From Triops longicaudatus (taxonomy: Eukaryota > Arthropoda > Branchiopoda > Notostraca > Triopsidae), in NCBI GenBank assembly GCA_022885665.1, contig JAGQDJ010000129.1, positions 62,001-126,000 on the forward strand: a DNA stretch of 64,000 nucleotides, written 5' to 3'. The first letter of the stretch is position 1. Every line of letters begins with the position of its first letter. This document shows, piece after piece, positions 27,780 to 40,531 of this stretch. The translations under genes were made by a program, and so were the position numbers. A model generated the notes under the pieces. The model was not told the DNA's origin, searched no databases, and was given only the letters and a program-made list of their open reading frames with translations.

Positions 27780-28740
27780 ATTATTATTATTCACATATGA
27801 AAGTGCGAACAATTATGAAAAAACTGAGTGTAGTTACTGTAAATACGTTAAATTGTACGTCTGAATTGCCAGTTGACACACAAAGTTTCCTGCCTTCAAC
27901 TTTTCCTTACATACGCATCTGTGCAAAGAATAACCCAATAAGTGACGGAACGATGAAAGAAAATGTCTACCGTTCCGACGGGTGTTTTACTACTCGATTT
28001 TCCGCAGAAGCTCTCTTCAAATTTCCCCCCTAATTTTTGCGAAGAAAAGTTACTGCGATCTCACAAGTCAACAGCAATTAGAGACGGTTGGCCAAAGGAA
28101 CAGGGACAAGAATGTAGAAAACAGAATAAGGCACTTAGTAGCCGCAAAAAATAATGAAAAATTGTCTGAACTTGCCTTACGGGATAGTCGAAACTAAAGA
28201 TCTGTCCACGAACGCTCGATAATCTAGATTACGCTGTAAATTTTGGAAAACTCGGTTGAGTCGTCGTATAAAGATAATTTGACGCTGCGTGTAGGGGAAA
28301 GAAATGCAAATTGTGTGCTATACATAAAAAAGTAACAAGTTTTCCTGTGATATCATTTGAAACCATGTAAGGCATTTCAAGTTTGGATTTTATAAGAGAT
28401 TCAAAGTTTTGAAGAATGATTTACAACTCAAGGGGCAATTTTTCCTGTACCACTCCAAAACTGCTGACTTCTTTTGGCAAAATGTCCCAAGACTGATCCC
28501 AAGACTGATCAATTATATACTTACTGACCAATACATAAAAGAGCAAAAACTATTTATATATTTTACCTTTCTTAATGTTCTTTGTAATGCTTGTCTTCTG
28601 CTCTGGTTAAAGGGAACATGTTAGTTTGGATACTGGATAGTTCCGGTTAAAAATATTTTATCATTGGCCACTTTCTCTGGCATTTTTCTAGGTTTCTAAA
28701 TATAACATGATTCAGGATACGTGGTACCAAGTTCTTTATT

Positions 28741-28820
28741 ATAGGGTCCGGTAGGGCCCCAAAGGTTTTCTCCTATCGTAGGTACGGAGCAAAGCCTTAC
28801 GAGTCCGTACGGGACACTAT
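28741..28820. repeat. Small GC-rich inverted-repeat element
   Basis: ATAGGGTCCGGTAGGG at the left and the inverted form of ATAGTGTCCCGTACGG at the right match at 13 of 16 bases around an 80-bp unit. It is GC-rich in AT-rich surroundings. It may be a tiny MITE with TA target; the boundaries are uncertain. Confidence 0.35.
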
Positions 28821-29049
28821 GAACTTTTTATATAAAAGCTAGTTGTAAAGTCAAGCATCATGAAATGTGCTTCTTTAGGACGACAAAAGTTCATTATGTA
28901 AATAACTACATTTAATGCAGTTAAATACGTACTAAATAAAAGAGTACGTATTTCCGCACTTATTAGCACTTCCTTGTATTCAAGACGCGTATTGAGGGGG
29001 TTGTGGGGCGGCAGCCCCCAACCTTCGCATCCTGTTTATTGTCATCTTG

Positions 29050-29360
29050 CTAACCCCAGGATTTGTTACTTCGTGCCGCTTCGTATGTAACATACTGTCG
29101 CACACCATTCGAGAGTAGGAGCAGCGAGAAGCGACAATATGTCGCAAAGTGCCACAAACGAAGCAGCATGAAGCGACAAGATGTGACCAGATGTGAAAGT
29201 ATGTGACAGGGTGTGATAATATGTTCACATGAAGCAACAAAAAGTAGCTTTTAAGTGATTTTCTGTTACTTTCTGAAACACATTGTTACATACGATAGTT
29301 TATGTTACGTCGTGCTACCTTGTAGTGGCATGAAATGCCAAGAAGTGACAAAATGTATCT
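29050..29360. repeat. Degenerate repeat built on GAAGCGACAA / ATGTGACA-like units
   Basis: Short irregular units such as catgaagcgacaagatgtg, catgaagcaacaaaa and gtatgtgacagg follow one another over about 300 bp. The period is not constant, so this is a decayed tandem or simple-sequence region and not a clean satellite. No coding meaning is seen. Confidence 0.4.
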
Positions 29361-29781
29361 AAAAACTTGATCAATGTATTAACATGCATTTACGTGCATT
29401 TTTAGTGGTTACCATTTTCTGTTCCTGAGTTTTGAATGATTTACTACGGCTGTAAGAGCTCCAATATGGCCCATTCCTTCGCAACGCCAGTAATGGATAA
29501 ATTGGTCATCGTTAAACAGCAAAAATATGGCATGCAACTGCTCTACTACGTCACATCTGTTCCAAACCTGCTTTTATATCTGAATCCGAAACTGACCAAT
29601 GAGTGAACTGGAACGAAATCTAAGAATGATTTCTACACGCATCGTATTTCGACTAAATACAATAGGGAAAAGTCGCTTTCATCACAAGTGTATTACAAAA
29701 ATTGTTCTCAGCTACGAATTAAGTTAACCACCAATTTTCGCAAAGAACAAGCAGGGATAATCATGTTGACGTGGGTTACCT

Positions 29782-32566
29782 TTACTGATGCACAACTCTG
29801 ATGGTAGACCTGCTCGTTACCATGATTACTCCATCATCTTGCAAATCTTTTAAGGCATCTTCAAACATTTCCCTTGTTACGAGCTGGTACCAAACACAAA
29901 AAAATCCTTAGCATCTCGAAATTAACAACTTACGGAACAAGAAAACTTACCAATTGTGAGCCTTCCTTGAATTCGTTAAAAAGCTTCTGGAAATTTAAAG
30001 TACGAGACTGCGTTTTGGTCTCAATCAATTTTTTCAGTGCCTGGCCAATCTCAAGGCGACGTTTGCGGGAAGCTGCGCTCAACCCTGTCGTCAGAATTGA
30101 CACATCAATCTTGCCTGATAAAGGATCCGTTGCTGATTGTTTCAACGCTTCCCGATGCAGCCTATCAAACACACAGCGCACAAGTAAAATCTATTTAAGT
30201 TTCCTGCAATGTCAATTACCTATTAGCTTCTTCCACATCAGCGACCTCTACCACGTCTGAGAAGCGTACTTTCGCGTGTGCTTCTGCTAAGCGAATCAAA
30301 GATTCGAGCTGTCTTGGATATGCAGATACTTGACCTCGACCACTGCCCACACGCCGCATGTCTACGTAAGCCTCTACGAGACGCTCGGAGGCACCTTCGC
30401 TGAGCTGAGGGTGTACATACTCCTTGGCATAAGCCACGTAGTCACGGAAAAAGTCCATGTCCTAACCAAAATCAATGCCAATTTCATTGTTTAGTATTTG
30501 GAACAAACAAACTTAATGTTTAGATGTCGACATTTACTAAAGCCTTACAATCTCTTGTTCTTCTTCATCTTCCTGGGATTTGTAATATAGCGACACCAAA
30601 TGCCGGGCTAACCGCCGGTCGTAGATTTCATCTTGAGGATCCAGCATCAAGAAAATCAGGTCAAAACGTGAAAGCAAGGTGTGAGGCAATTGAATATTCT
30701 CAATGATGGTTTTGTTCTTGTTCCACTGAGATTCAACCGGGTTCGCGCCTGCCAAGATCGACGTCCGTGCGTTCAACTGACAAATGATACCCGCTTTAGC
30801 GATACTCAAAGTCTGCTGTTCCATAACCTACAGTCAAAAACAGCCGAAACACCATTATAACTTGGACATGTTATAGACACGACAACACCAACGAAGTTAG
30901 GCAAGTTCTTATATTACATGATCTCACAGAAAAAAATGCCAACTCGTTAAGTCAGTGAAAATCTAAAAAGGAGAAGTAAAAATAAATAAAATAAAATCAA
31001 TCAAATATGACCTCAACCTCCAACAGACAAATTAAAAAATAACGTGCGCTTTTAATACTATCAATAGGAGTCTTAGTTCCACGTCGTTCATTACGCTTGA
31101 ATGGCTAACACTTGTTTGCTAACGTACCTCATGAAGAATGCTGCGAGTAGAATCGTTCATCTTGTCAAACTCATCAATGCAACAAACACCGTTGTCGGCT
31201 AAAACAAGTGCGCCACTAAAGGAAATAAAAATTTGACTTTGTGAAAACGGAATAGGATGATTTATTTCTTACGTTTGGAGCACCAGTTGGCGTGTGTCAG
31301 GGTCTTTCGTAATGTACGCCGTGAGACCGACAGCGGACGACCCTTTGCCGGAGGTGTACTGGGAACGCGGCATCAAGTTGTACACGTACTGCAACAGTTG
31401 GGATTTACTAGTACCGGGATCTCCGCATAACAAAATGTTGATCTCGGCCCTGAAAGCCCCACGGCCCGTGTGCACAAAGTCTTTCTTGGTACCTCCAAAC
31501 AGCTGCAGTAAAATGCCCTTTTTGATGTCCATATTTTCGTAAATGGACGGAGCCACGGAATGAGCCAATCGTTCATAAACGTCTTCTTTCTCGGACAGTT
31601 CCTTTAATAATGCGACACGCTCGGGAGTAAAATGAGTGGTTTTCCTGAAAGTCCCATGCAAAGACATCAGTTCTACTTGTTTAAAATTAGTTATCGCAAG
31701 GCTTTACCCATCGTTCTCCTCTCGGAGACGATGCGAGTCGACTTTTCGGAAATGAACCACGTCAATGTGTGTTTTGTAGACCGAACGTACGTTCTGCATG
31801 CGTGGGTTCACGCGTAGGGGTAGGGCACGGTAAATGCCTGTCACCGTCACTCGGTCACCAGCTTGAACGGCATCCACCAAGTCATTATGCGCATAGAGGC
31901 TCACATTGTAAGGAGTCTGGCCCGCAGGCATGTCTCCTAATAGAAGGAAAACAGACTCAGTTCTACATTTTCTCGTCCTTAATTAATATTTCTTGCCTGG
32001 TGCTTCTTGCAGCTTAATCTGTTGCTTATCCGTGAACTGCGACCGATTGTGCATCAGAGAGAAGGAATGGTTGGTATTACAGTGCGTGCACAACGTTGGC
32101 TCACTAATACGACCACGGTCGATTTCCACAGTGACGGTAAACGAACATACATTACAACGGAAGAAAGCCTCACGCATTTCAGGAATAATGTTGGAAGTTC
32201 GAATTACCATGCCACTGATACTTATGAGCTGATCAATATCTAAGAAATACAAAATGAAGTGAATGATTACAGAAGCAAGAAAAAATATACAAGTCTCGTT
32301 CGCTAAATGAAAAAAAGAAACTAACAGCAATGAGGTCCATTTCCCTCTACAAAGAAAAAATCTTAAACAAAAACAGAAATAGTCTTCAAATTCAATATAG
32401 AGCAGCAACTAATATAAAAAAAGTAGTAAAAGACCGTGAACTGAAAAATAAGCAACGAACTATATTAAAATCAGAAAATAGCAAATTATCAGAAAAATCG
32501 AAATACCGAAAAAGTAAAATGTTTTCGTTCAGAAATAAAAACCCCGAAAGGCGAAAAACTACGATC

Positions 32567-32599
<33 letters not shown>

Positions 32600-33625
32600 C
32601 TACTTTTGACAATACATGCGTAAGTTCAGTTTTACCTTCAGGATTTAAAGACCGCATATTCTTTGTTTTATCTGCGTTAAATGGCCGAACTTGAATCTGG
32701 TGACTGAGAATTGCATCCGGATATTTGTCAAAAAACATTTCATTGATGGCCATATCCAAGGTTGGAATCACTTCTTGGGGGTAGCATATCAGCTGCCGGT
32801 ACAGTTCGCCACTAAAAGCTCGTAAGTGAGCGCAGTTGACGTTAAGGAAAGGTATTTCAAGCGTGAAAATTTCTTCAAGTTTTTGAAGGTAGAGTGGGCG
32901 AGTAGAATCAATGCTTTCCATCTGCTCGTCTTCTTCCGTGCGGGGGTCAATATACTCAAGGATGAATTTCTTAAACTTTTGCTTGCATTCGTTCACCACT
33001 ACGTCGGTACCCCAAATCACCAACTGGGGCCCAGCAGGTTCAGGAGCAGCATCAACTTCCATGGCATTCTCGGGTACGGGCTCCAAGTTGACTTGACGCA
33101 AGAAACGCTCGGAGCGAATGTCAGGTCTCTGGCGGATGGGCGTTCCGCGGGTTCCCGTACGCGGCGTACGCAAAGACGAAAGGGAACTGGGCGTCCCATA
33201 GTTCAAGGGAGAGCTCAAATCCACATCGTTAATAACTATAACGAGAGATACATGATAAGAGCAGATGTACCGCTATCCCTTTATTTAAACTTGTATGATT
33301 TATTGACGATGTTCCCTTCCGCAACGAAACTCTTACTTATTCCTGGGCCGGGGCTCCGAGGTTCATGTCTTGGAGTCGAAGGAACAGACGGAGGTAGAGG
33401 CTCCACACCATCCATCTCTGATGTAGCTCCGGACATTCTTCGACTCCGGGAACCATTCACACTCTCGTGGGCAGGGGAAGCACCACCTCTGCTGGGCGTG
33501 TTTCTGGATGAACGTCGACTGGGTGTTCCGGCATTTGAACCTGCACCCGATGCTTTACTAGGAGTATTATTGCTGGCACCTGATAAACGGCTGCTGCTCC
33601 GTTTACTACGTGCGGGAGACGACAT
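29782..33625 (-). CDS. MCM4: DNA replication licensing factor MCM4
   Basis: Subunit of the MCM2-7 hexamer that licenses origins and unwinds DNA as part of the CMG helicase in the nucleus. Exons in transcript order: 33625-33337, 33235-32636, 32239-31997, 31936-31708, 31644-31273, 31215-31128, 30827-30549, 30461-30220, 30161-29951, 29883-29782. They give 885 codons (884 aa; human MCM4 has 863). The N-terminal tail (1-96) is rich in Ser, Pro and Arg, as expected of the phosphorylated MCM4 tail. The zinc-finger cysteines are C325, C328, C347 and C350. Walker A GDPGTSKS is at 528-535, Walker B CIDEFDKM at 590-597, and the SRFD arginine finger at 660-663 (R661). The winged-helix end is complete. 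The intron after 31997 has a GC donor (g|gcaaga); all others are GT-AG. The start codon fits the family start (MSSP). Confidence 0.97.
32572..32599. repeat. Poly(A) run of 28 bases in an MCM4 intron
   Basis: An uninterrupted A run on the plus strand. In the MCM4 transcript it is a U run within the intron 32635-32240, early in that intron. It is probably a simple-sequence or retroelement tail; length may vary between individuals or be misassembled. Confidence 0.8.
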
Positions 33626-36600
33626 GGCGAAAAATTACCTGTTGCAAGAGCGATTTTTTTTAATTCTATCCGATTTAACTTTTTTATTACCCTTGTGTGC
33701 AATTGTTAAGTGTTCGTCAATTGTAAAAGAGATACCGTAAATGAAGTGCTTACTTACGTAAGAAAATAAGCTTTCCAAACAACAAGGCACGACAACAAAG
33801 CACACGTCCACATCCACTTTACAACAACAACGGGATCCTGAAAAGAGCGGGAAGGGCAACCATGATGATAAAGGCGGGCCCTTCATACAGCTTGAGAAAA
33901 AGACTGGCTTAGGCGAGCTATGACGTCAAAGGGAGTTACAGTACCTCGTAAAGTTTAAATTATGAGAAATCTCCTAATTTAATAACATTTCACAACATAA
34001 TACATCATTTGACGTAAATCTTCCTGCATTAATATTCAAACAACCCAAGCTTTATAATGCCTGTTTAACAGAAGTTTTAGGTATCCAAAAGCTCATGACA
34101 TCTTCAGATCAATTGCCTTTCTTATGTTCGAAAGATATTATATTTGCCGAATGCTTCAGCGTGAGCCGAGTAAAAAAAATAGCTTTCACATTGGAAAGGA
34201 TTCGGTTAGTCTGCATTTCATGCCAGGACACGCGCGTCGTAGCCACATTTCCTTGCTCCTTATCAAGGTTATTGAAAAGGTTAGACCGTCGTGGTCGCTA
34301 AGTTTCCAGGGTTTACGTCATTGGAATGCAGCCAATCAGCGTGAAGATCCACAAAAGGGACAGCTAGTCATCGTAAATATTATGGTCTGACTTGAAATTT
34401 GATTTTATCACGCACACGTCTGCTGATTCTTGTACCTATTTCTCAGAATGTAATACATTTTGTAAAATCGCCATCTTCGTAATATATTTTCCCGTACTAA
34501 CAATAAAATAGTACCGAGAAGCGCTGTTGGTTAGAAACGTTAAAAAAGAGAAAAAAATTAAGAAATAAGAATGCGAATGCAATCAGTAATCAAAAATTTC
34601 TACCACATGATTCATAAAACATGGTTTTGTGTTGAAACGTGTTTCCACTAATATTTGTTATTTTTAAGATCGGATATTGTGACTTGTAGGCTAATATAAT
34701 TGAAGAAAATGAAAGGTAATGATATTGGATAAAATGAAAAATAAGTAAAGCCTTCAAAGTTTACGAACATAGCAAACATAGCACACTCTCTGTCAAGGAG
34801 GAGCGCATAACAGGTGATGTCTGTTCTTACTAGCTCAGTCCTTTCGAAACGCGCATTCCAATAACGTCACTGTTCAACGCCATCCGCGTTTCCCGCCACG
34901 AGACGGCCTAACGTTTTAAATAAACTTGCCTTCTTATGACTACCACCATCCCTCTAACGTCCTTGCTGTGAATGTGCGTATCCCGTAGATAGCGTATCCT
35001 AAGCCCCTTGGCACCGCCTTTCTATTATCAAACTACTTCGTGGCTTTTGTCGTCCTCTGAAGAGCAGCCTTGGCGTAACGTGAGTTAGCTCTACACATGC
35101 GTTGGTTATCTTGCGTAGATGCGGCATTGGAAAATAGCGCACACGTCTTCACACGTCTTTTAATCTATTTTATATGTCTTATGTAAGTCTATCGACATTT
35201 GGGAAGTCTTACAAATGTCTTATACACGCAATTGTGGTATTTGGGTTTCGACTAAGCACAGGTAGTTTTCGAGAAAAAAATTGCAATACACAGCCTCTGT
35301 ATGTGTTTAACATCGTTTCTTATCAGCAGGAAGACATAACGTATTTTCTCGGCGTGTTGATCACATGTCACTTTTCAGTACTGTTTGAAAACACGTTGTC
35401 TACATTAAAGCCAATTAGACCTATTTCAAAATCATCACGCAGCATATCCATAGCACGCGGTTTCCACTGAACCTACGCCTCAGCGGTGTAACGGCGCATG
35501 CTACGAACCCTTCTCCCTTTTTCCTCATAAGCAACGCTTCTCCACTCGCGGCTTCAGTTAACGCGAAGAAAGTCCAGGAACGTATCCCTTGTGTAAACTG
35601 CAGGCTGGCATATCAGTATAGGACCCAAGGTAAGCCGGGCACAGTTACTGGAAATCGACTTGTAGCCTTTCTTCGCCTCCCTATTATGCTTTTATCCTGT
35701 GATTACGTGTACAAGAATAAAGAAATGCAGCTCCCTTGACAGTTAGAACGTGAATCTTTTTTCACTCCAAAGGCTGGTTATCGCGTTAGGCAAAAAAGCT
35801 CCGAAACTTTAGTCCAAGTTTTGTAACATTGCACGCTTTCAGTTTTCACTGAAAGTATACTTCAACAAGTGAAATTTTAGAAACGTGCTGAACCTCGGGA
35901 TAGAGCAGTTTGAAAGTGAATTTGCCAGCTCTTATCAAGCCTGAACAAGTGATCGTTTGGCGTCGTCACGTTATATTCGTAATAATTATTCGTCGTCACA
36001 AAAAAACGTACAAGCTAAAATAGCTTATGGAAGTAAAACTTTCCGGAAAATTTAGTTATTGTAACAACTAACCAGAAGAGGAATGCGACCACTGTATCTC
36101 GGATTCGCTGCGCTGACACTAGTCGGCATTGAGACATTGCAAACCTCTGCGAATTTGAAAGAACTTGAAGAACAAGAATGCGTACGGTCAACGTCGAAGG
36201 AGTTCTGCGAAACCCCCGAAAATGATCTCGGAAACGGCACGGAATCGGCCGGGACATCGTAAGTAGTAAATCCTGATTCATTGTTATTAGACAAGTTTCT
36301 ACAGAATAACCGAAACAAAGACCTCTTTTTAAATTATAGTAGTAACAAAAAACTAGCCAAGCCTCTTTAGCCCCTCCTTGTGGGCCTTCTAGTTTTGTCT
36401 TGTCATGCTGACGGCGCATGCACACAGACGGTCGGACGTTACGGAACTAAACATTATAAAGTGACAACAGTAACTAGCAACGTGCCTGGTTAAAGAAAAA
36501 GATTTAAAAATCTCGAGGTAGAGTGCAATAACTGTCAGTGCGTGCCGAGGCGTAGGTCAGTACAATTTTAGTCCGCATGCAGCTTCTTAAGTAGCATTAG

Positions 36601-36661
36601 TCACCCGTTTCGCTCGACTTGTGTTACATAATATTTTGCGTCTTATAGATAACATACGAGA
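33626..36661. promoter_or_regulatory. Intergenic region between divergent MCM4 and ABHD genes
   Basis: About 3 kb between the two start codons. It must contain the MCM4 promoter and 5' UTR (near 33626-33900) and probably the ABHD promoter (near 36450-36660). An acceptor-like sequence lies just upstream of the MCM4 ATG, so a 5' UTR intron is possible. No coding exon was found; frames near 34095-34390 and 36015-36425 lack family motifs. I see no defined factor-binding site that I would stand behind. Confidence 0.4.
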
Positions 36662-38498
36662 ATGGGTCTTCGTGAAGAGACGGATCTCGCCCTTGAAGTG
36701 CAGGATAGGTTTGTAACTGTCGAAACTTTCTAGCGGATGGCATGTTAAAAGCGCAGTTCATCTCATTTACACTGTTTGATTGGTAATATGCAAGTAGTGA
36801 ACAGTTTTATATTTTCTGTTTTCGTTTTAGCTGGTTTGGCAATTGGCTGAGGTGGTGTCCAACTTCGATGTCCTTACTACGAGCGGCGGAGAAGCGGATT
36901 TTTTCATGTATGGCATTTATTTTTTACGTACAGTTTGTGTGGTTCTTATGTGTCTTTTGATTTGATTATTTGGCAGATTTGAAGGTATCGTACACAGCAA
37001 GGTACGTGGATATTGGTCCTGTCGTTGGAGGCACGCCGAATAAAATATGGACAGTGTCGCTGAACGAAAATTCAAAGAAAACTCCCTTAGTTTTGCTACA
37101 CGGTTTTGCATCTGGTGTAGGCCTATGGATCCTGAATCTGCAAGCTTTCGCATCCCGACGTCCTGTTTATGCAATCGACCTGTTGGGTATAATACATGTC
37201 TTTCGTAACCAATGCTGTCTTACATAACAAATGCCATTCGTAGGATTTGGTAGAAGCTCTCGTCCCAGCTTCAGTCGCGATGGTCTGGCAGCCGAGGATG
37301 AATTAGTGCAGTCAATTGAAAGTTGGAGGCAAAAAGTGGGGTTGGACAAGATTATACTCTTGGGTCACAGTATGGGTGGCTTTTTAGCTTCATCGTATGC
37401 CATTAAACATCCTGACAGGTATTAGGTCCCTATGAAGCATTTCTGTCCAACAGAATCCTGAATTTTGACACTTCAGGCTCTCCCACCTCATTTTGGCTGA
37501 TCCTTGGGGTTTCCCAGAACGACCAGAGAATTTGGAATCTCGGTATCAAATTCCATTTTGGGTAAAAGGAATAGCGTATCTTATTCAACCCTTCAATCCG
37601 TTGTGGATACTCCGCGCAGCTGGTCCGTGGGGTAAGCCCAAGCTCTTTTGGAACAAATTAAGGCATGTAACAGTTTATTGTTCTACAGGGCCCGGTTTGG
37701 TTTCTAAAGCAAGACCTGATATTATTCAGAAATTTTCTCAAATGGTATATGACGCCCACGAAAGTATTCCTACGTACATTTATCACTGCAACGCCCAAAC
37801 ACCCTCGTAAGCCCTAGTTAGTTTTTAAATTGGATTAAGATAACAGTAAGTAACGCTTAATTACATTTATTCTTAATATTGTAGAGGAGAAGCTGCCTTC
37901 CATGCAATGATGGCGAATTTCGGATGGGCAAAACATCCCATGGTTCACAGGATTGAAAACTTGAAGCCGCAAGTTCCAATCACGTTTATATATGGCGCTC
38001 GCTCTTGGGTTGATCGAACGTCCGGAGAGCAAATTCAAAGAGTTCGACGACAGAATGGCTCTTACGTTGACGTCCATGTAAGCTTTTGCAAGTACTTGTG
38101 AAGAATTCAAGTTCGACTTGGGTTTATGTATGATATTCAGCAAAGAGAGCATAGCAGTTTGCTTTTCTACTTGTATTTACGAATAGAATAATAGGTTGTG
38201 AACCTCCTTGTTTTCATGTTACAAACATTGCTTTTCTTGTAATTTTCAGGTGATTGCCCGAGCTGGCCATCATGTTTATGCCGATCGCTACGAGCTGTTC
38301 AACGATTTGGTTTGCAACGCATGTGACATCGTAGACCGGGCACAAGATTCGGTTGCAATTCCGACAGAAACCGTAATAGATCCATTGAACGAAAAAGTCA
38401 TATTTGAAAAGGACGAAGCCAAAAGGAAGGCGGAACCGCATACAGGTGTAGGCCAAGCAGTGCTAGATCAGCTCGAACCTATCGAAACAGTGCCGTAA
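36662..38498 (+). CDS. ABHD4: Alpha/beta hydrolase of the ABHD4/ABHD5 family
   Basis: Vertebrate ABHD4 is an N-acyl-phospholipid lipase; ABHD5 (CGI-58) activates triglyceride lipase on lipid droplets. Exons: 36662-36708, 36831-36907, 36977-37186, 37244-37418, 37477-37631, 37689-37806, 37885-38077, 38250-38498; all phases agree, 408 codons, 407 aa. A Trp-rich N-terminal segment (S16-W17...W25) resembles the lipid-droplet anchor of the family. The oxyanion region is LLHGF. The nucleophile elbow GHSMGG is at 152-157 with Ser154 present. Near the C-terminus HHVYAD (H332...D337) supplies the catalytic His and the HxxxxD motif. ABHD5 has Asn at the nucleophile position, so this protein is predicted to be catalytically able, like ABHD4 and the single Drosophila ABHD4/5 homologue. 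After the usual family end (CDIVD) there is an extra hydrophilic tail of nearly 50 residues. Three introns are only 57-58 nt. It may be the unduplicated ABHD4/5 ancestor and not a strict ABHD4 orthologue. Confidence 0.93.
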
Positions 38499-38585
38499 TG
38501 TATTAGTATATAATTTGCGAATGTCTATTGACGTATGGCCAGTCTTGGAGCTTTGTTATGTAAATAATTGTATTACAACCTTGGA

Positions 38586-38591
38586 AATAAA
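38586..38591 (+). terminator. Polyadenylation signal AATAAA of the ABHD gene
   Basis: AATAAA 88 nt after the stop codon, in the short 258-bp space shared with the convergent GPALPP1 gene. Position and spacing are typical; cleavage was not verified. Confidence 0.65.
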
Positions 38592-38756
38592 CGAGAAGTG
38601 TATTATTCACTATTAGCTTTGCTTACTTTGTGAACTTTCGGAATAACTAGAATTATAGCTTTCCACTCATCATTTACCACGAATCCTTTACTGAAAAGTT
38701 TCAAAATTTCTGAAGCCGGGGAGAGGTGTGTAACACGTGTATTAAGAGCTTCGTTA

Positions 38757-39940
38757 TTACAAAAATTTCTGGCTACCGCCAGCAAAGCGACCGTCCAATT
38801 GTTTGGAACGCTGTATAAAAGCTTTTCTTTTGGCTTCATCGAGCTGATTCGCCTGCAAATCCCTGTCTCGATCAAATGGTACACGTTCCGTGACAGTTTT
38901 GCCCTCCTCTTTCTATAAAAACCCGGGATTTAGACCAAAACTCAATCCAATAACACAATCAAACATTCTTACCAATTTTCTCTTTCTTTCCTTCTCGTGG
39001 ATTTCCATCAATGTTTCCTTTCTTCTCTTGGAATCGTGTTCTTTAATTACAGCTTCCAACTCGGCGTTACGTTTTCTTTCTTGCGCTTGCCTTAACAATG
39101 TTGTTTCCTTCTCTTTTTGTTTCTTGTCACTGCTCTTTGGTGGCTATACGAGGTATTACTCTCAAGCGAAAGTTGCAACAAAATATGTCTAAACTTACTT
39201 CAGAGTTCGGAGCCTGGGTCCATTCCTCTCGACCGACTATCTCAGGCTTCGTGACGCGGTTGAACGTTCGCGGTCCTAGACCAAACGCTTGAGATTTAAC
39301 CTCGGGCAATTCCAACATCCAAGTTTCACGGGTGGGCTGCTCCACTTCATCCTAAGTAGTGATTAAAGTAGTAAGCTTATTGCCGCTGTAACTGAACGAA
39401 TGGCTTACTCTTGCCGTCAGCTTATTTTTCATAGTATGTGCGCGATGTTCAAACTCGTCGGCCGCCGAATACGAGGCACGTTGTGCTCCCGGTGGTAATG
39501 GCCCAATTATGTCTTCGTCGTCGGACTCCGATTCTGAACTTTGGTCTGCTTTTTGTCCCCTGATGAAAGTCAGTAAATTAAAGCTAAAGAGACAATATTC
39601 TAGCTTGACCCTTGCTTGGAAGTTGCAGAAAGCCAGGAGGAAAAGCCGGACCCACTTTTCGTTTCCCATTAGCGGGTTCATCTTCTATCGGGGATTTATT
39701 TTTCTTCTGACTCAAATTTGGCGGAAGTGCAGGTCCGTAAGCTTGTTCTGCTTCTGTGTTTTCTGTTTCTGCCTTATTTTTGACCGTGTCAGCCTCTGGT
39801 CGCTTAAGGAGATGCGGTGGTAGTGCAGGACCATAAAGATCCTCCTCTTCTTCTGTTGTGTCTTTCGCCACCTCTTGCTCTTCGGTATCTTCTTGTCGTT
39901 TCCTAAGGTGTGGGGGAAGGGCAGGGCCAATGAATGACAT
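38757..39940 (-). CDS. GPALPP1: GPALPP motifs-containing protein (GPALPP1-like)
   Basis: A conserved eukaryotic, probably nuclear, protein of poorly known function. Exons in transcript order: 39940-39616, 39548-39409, 39351-39199, 39143-38973, 38912-38757; 315 codons, 314 aa (human 340). GPALPP motifs occur at 5-10, 37-42 and 69-74. GPAFPP is at 97-102 and IIGPLPP at 122-128, after an acidic Ser/Glu/Asp stretch. The C-terminal half carries the conserved DUF3752 features ETWMLELPE, FGLGPRTF, a long Lys/Arg/Glu helix, RVPFDRDRDLQ and a final SQKFL. The first intron is the weak point: to keep frame I use a GC donor (cca a|gcaagg) and an acceptor at aaaag|cagacc, giving 67 nt. The more obvious acceptor tttcatcag|g would need a phase-2 donor that I cannot find. 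Other junctions are clean GT-AG in phase 0. ATG at 39940 matches the family start just before the first motif. Confidence 0.88.
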
Positions 39941-40531
39941 GGTGTAATCTCTATCTTTTCGCCCTGAAAAGCGTGTAAAACAAACCTTTAAACCCCGAAC
40001 AAGCGATAAAGTCGTAAGGTTAATAAATCCCATTAAGTTGTTCTAGCAGAACTAGACAAGAACAGGGTGCCTGTAGCAAGCATTTAGCGAAATCATTTGG
40101 GTTAAAGTGTCCCATTGATAACTACAGCCGTGATGTCGGATTTCTTATAAAGTTTCTAGTGCAGCGCTCGGTATAGCGCACCAAATTAGCGACACGCGAT
40201 GCAAGCGCAGCACTAGAGCGCCCAATGGAAATAGTCAGAATTAACCTATTATGCATTACATAAGAGCCCGCTTTTAATCTTGATAAGATATTCTAAAGGC
40301 GTAAACAAGTTTGAAACTCCCAAAAAGCATATAGGCACCTTTAAGTTAGGGTATCCAACTTCAACACACATAATCAGCAGTGCATTACTATTCTGGATCT
40401 CACACTAGGCTGTGCTAGTCGAGCGAGTGTGCTACAAAACGTAGTTCTTAGGTTGTCCAAGAGATCACATCCGGTACTTCGAAAGTTGGCTTTATTGTTG
40501 TGCGATTATTATTCTCTCCCGAAAGGAAACT
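39941..40531. promoter_or_regulatory. Head-to-head promoter region of GPALPP1 and HADHA
   Basis: Only 591 bp separate the two divergent start codons. An acceptor-like sequence (ttttcag) just upstream of the GPALPP1 ATG suggests a 5' UTR intron, which would shorten the promoter further. A GC-richer patch with several gcgc motifs (about 40160-40220) could be the shared core, but no TATA box or defined motif was recognised. Confidence 0.55.

Larger units (their letters stand above)
27780..29781. other. Convergent intergenic region between cv-2 and MCM4
   Basis: About 2 kb between the cv-2 and MCM4 stop codons, holding the 3' untranslated regions of both genes. Candidate AATAAA for cv-2 lies at 28935-28940 and candidate TTTATT (minus-strand AATAAA) for MCM4 at 29035-29040; both are far from the stops, so neither is certain. 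It also holds a small hairpin at 28741-28820 and a degenerate repeat at about 29050-29360. Open frames at 27731-28197 have no motif. Confidence 0.5.
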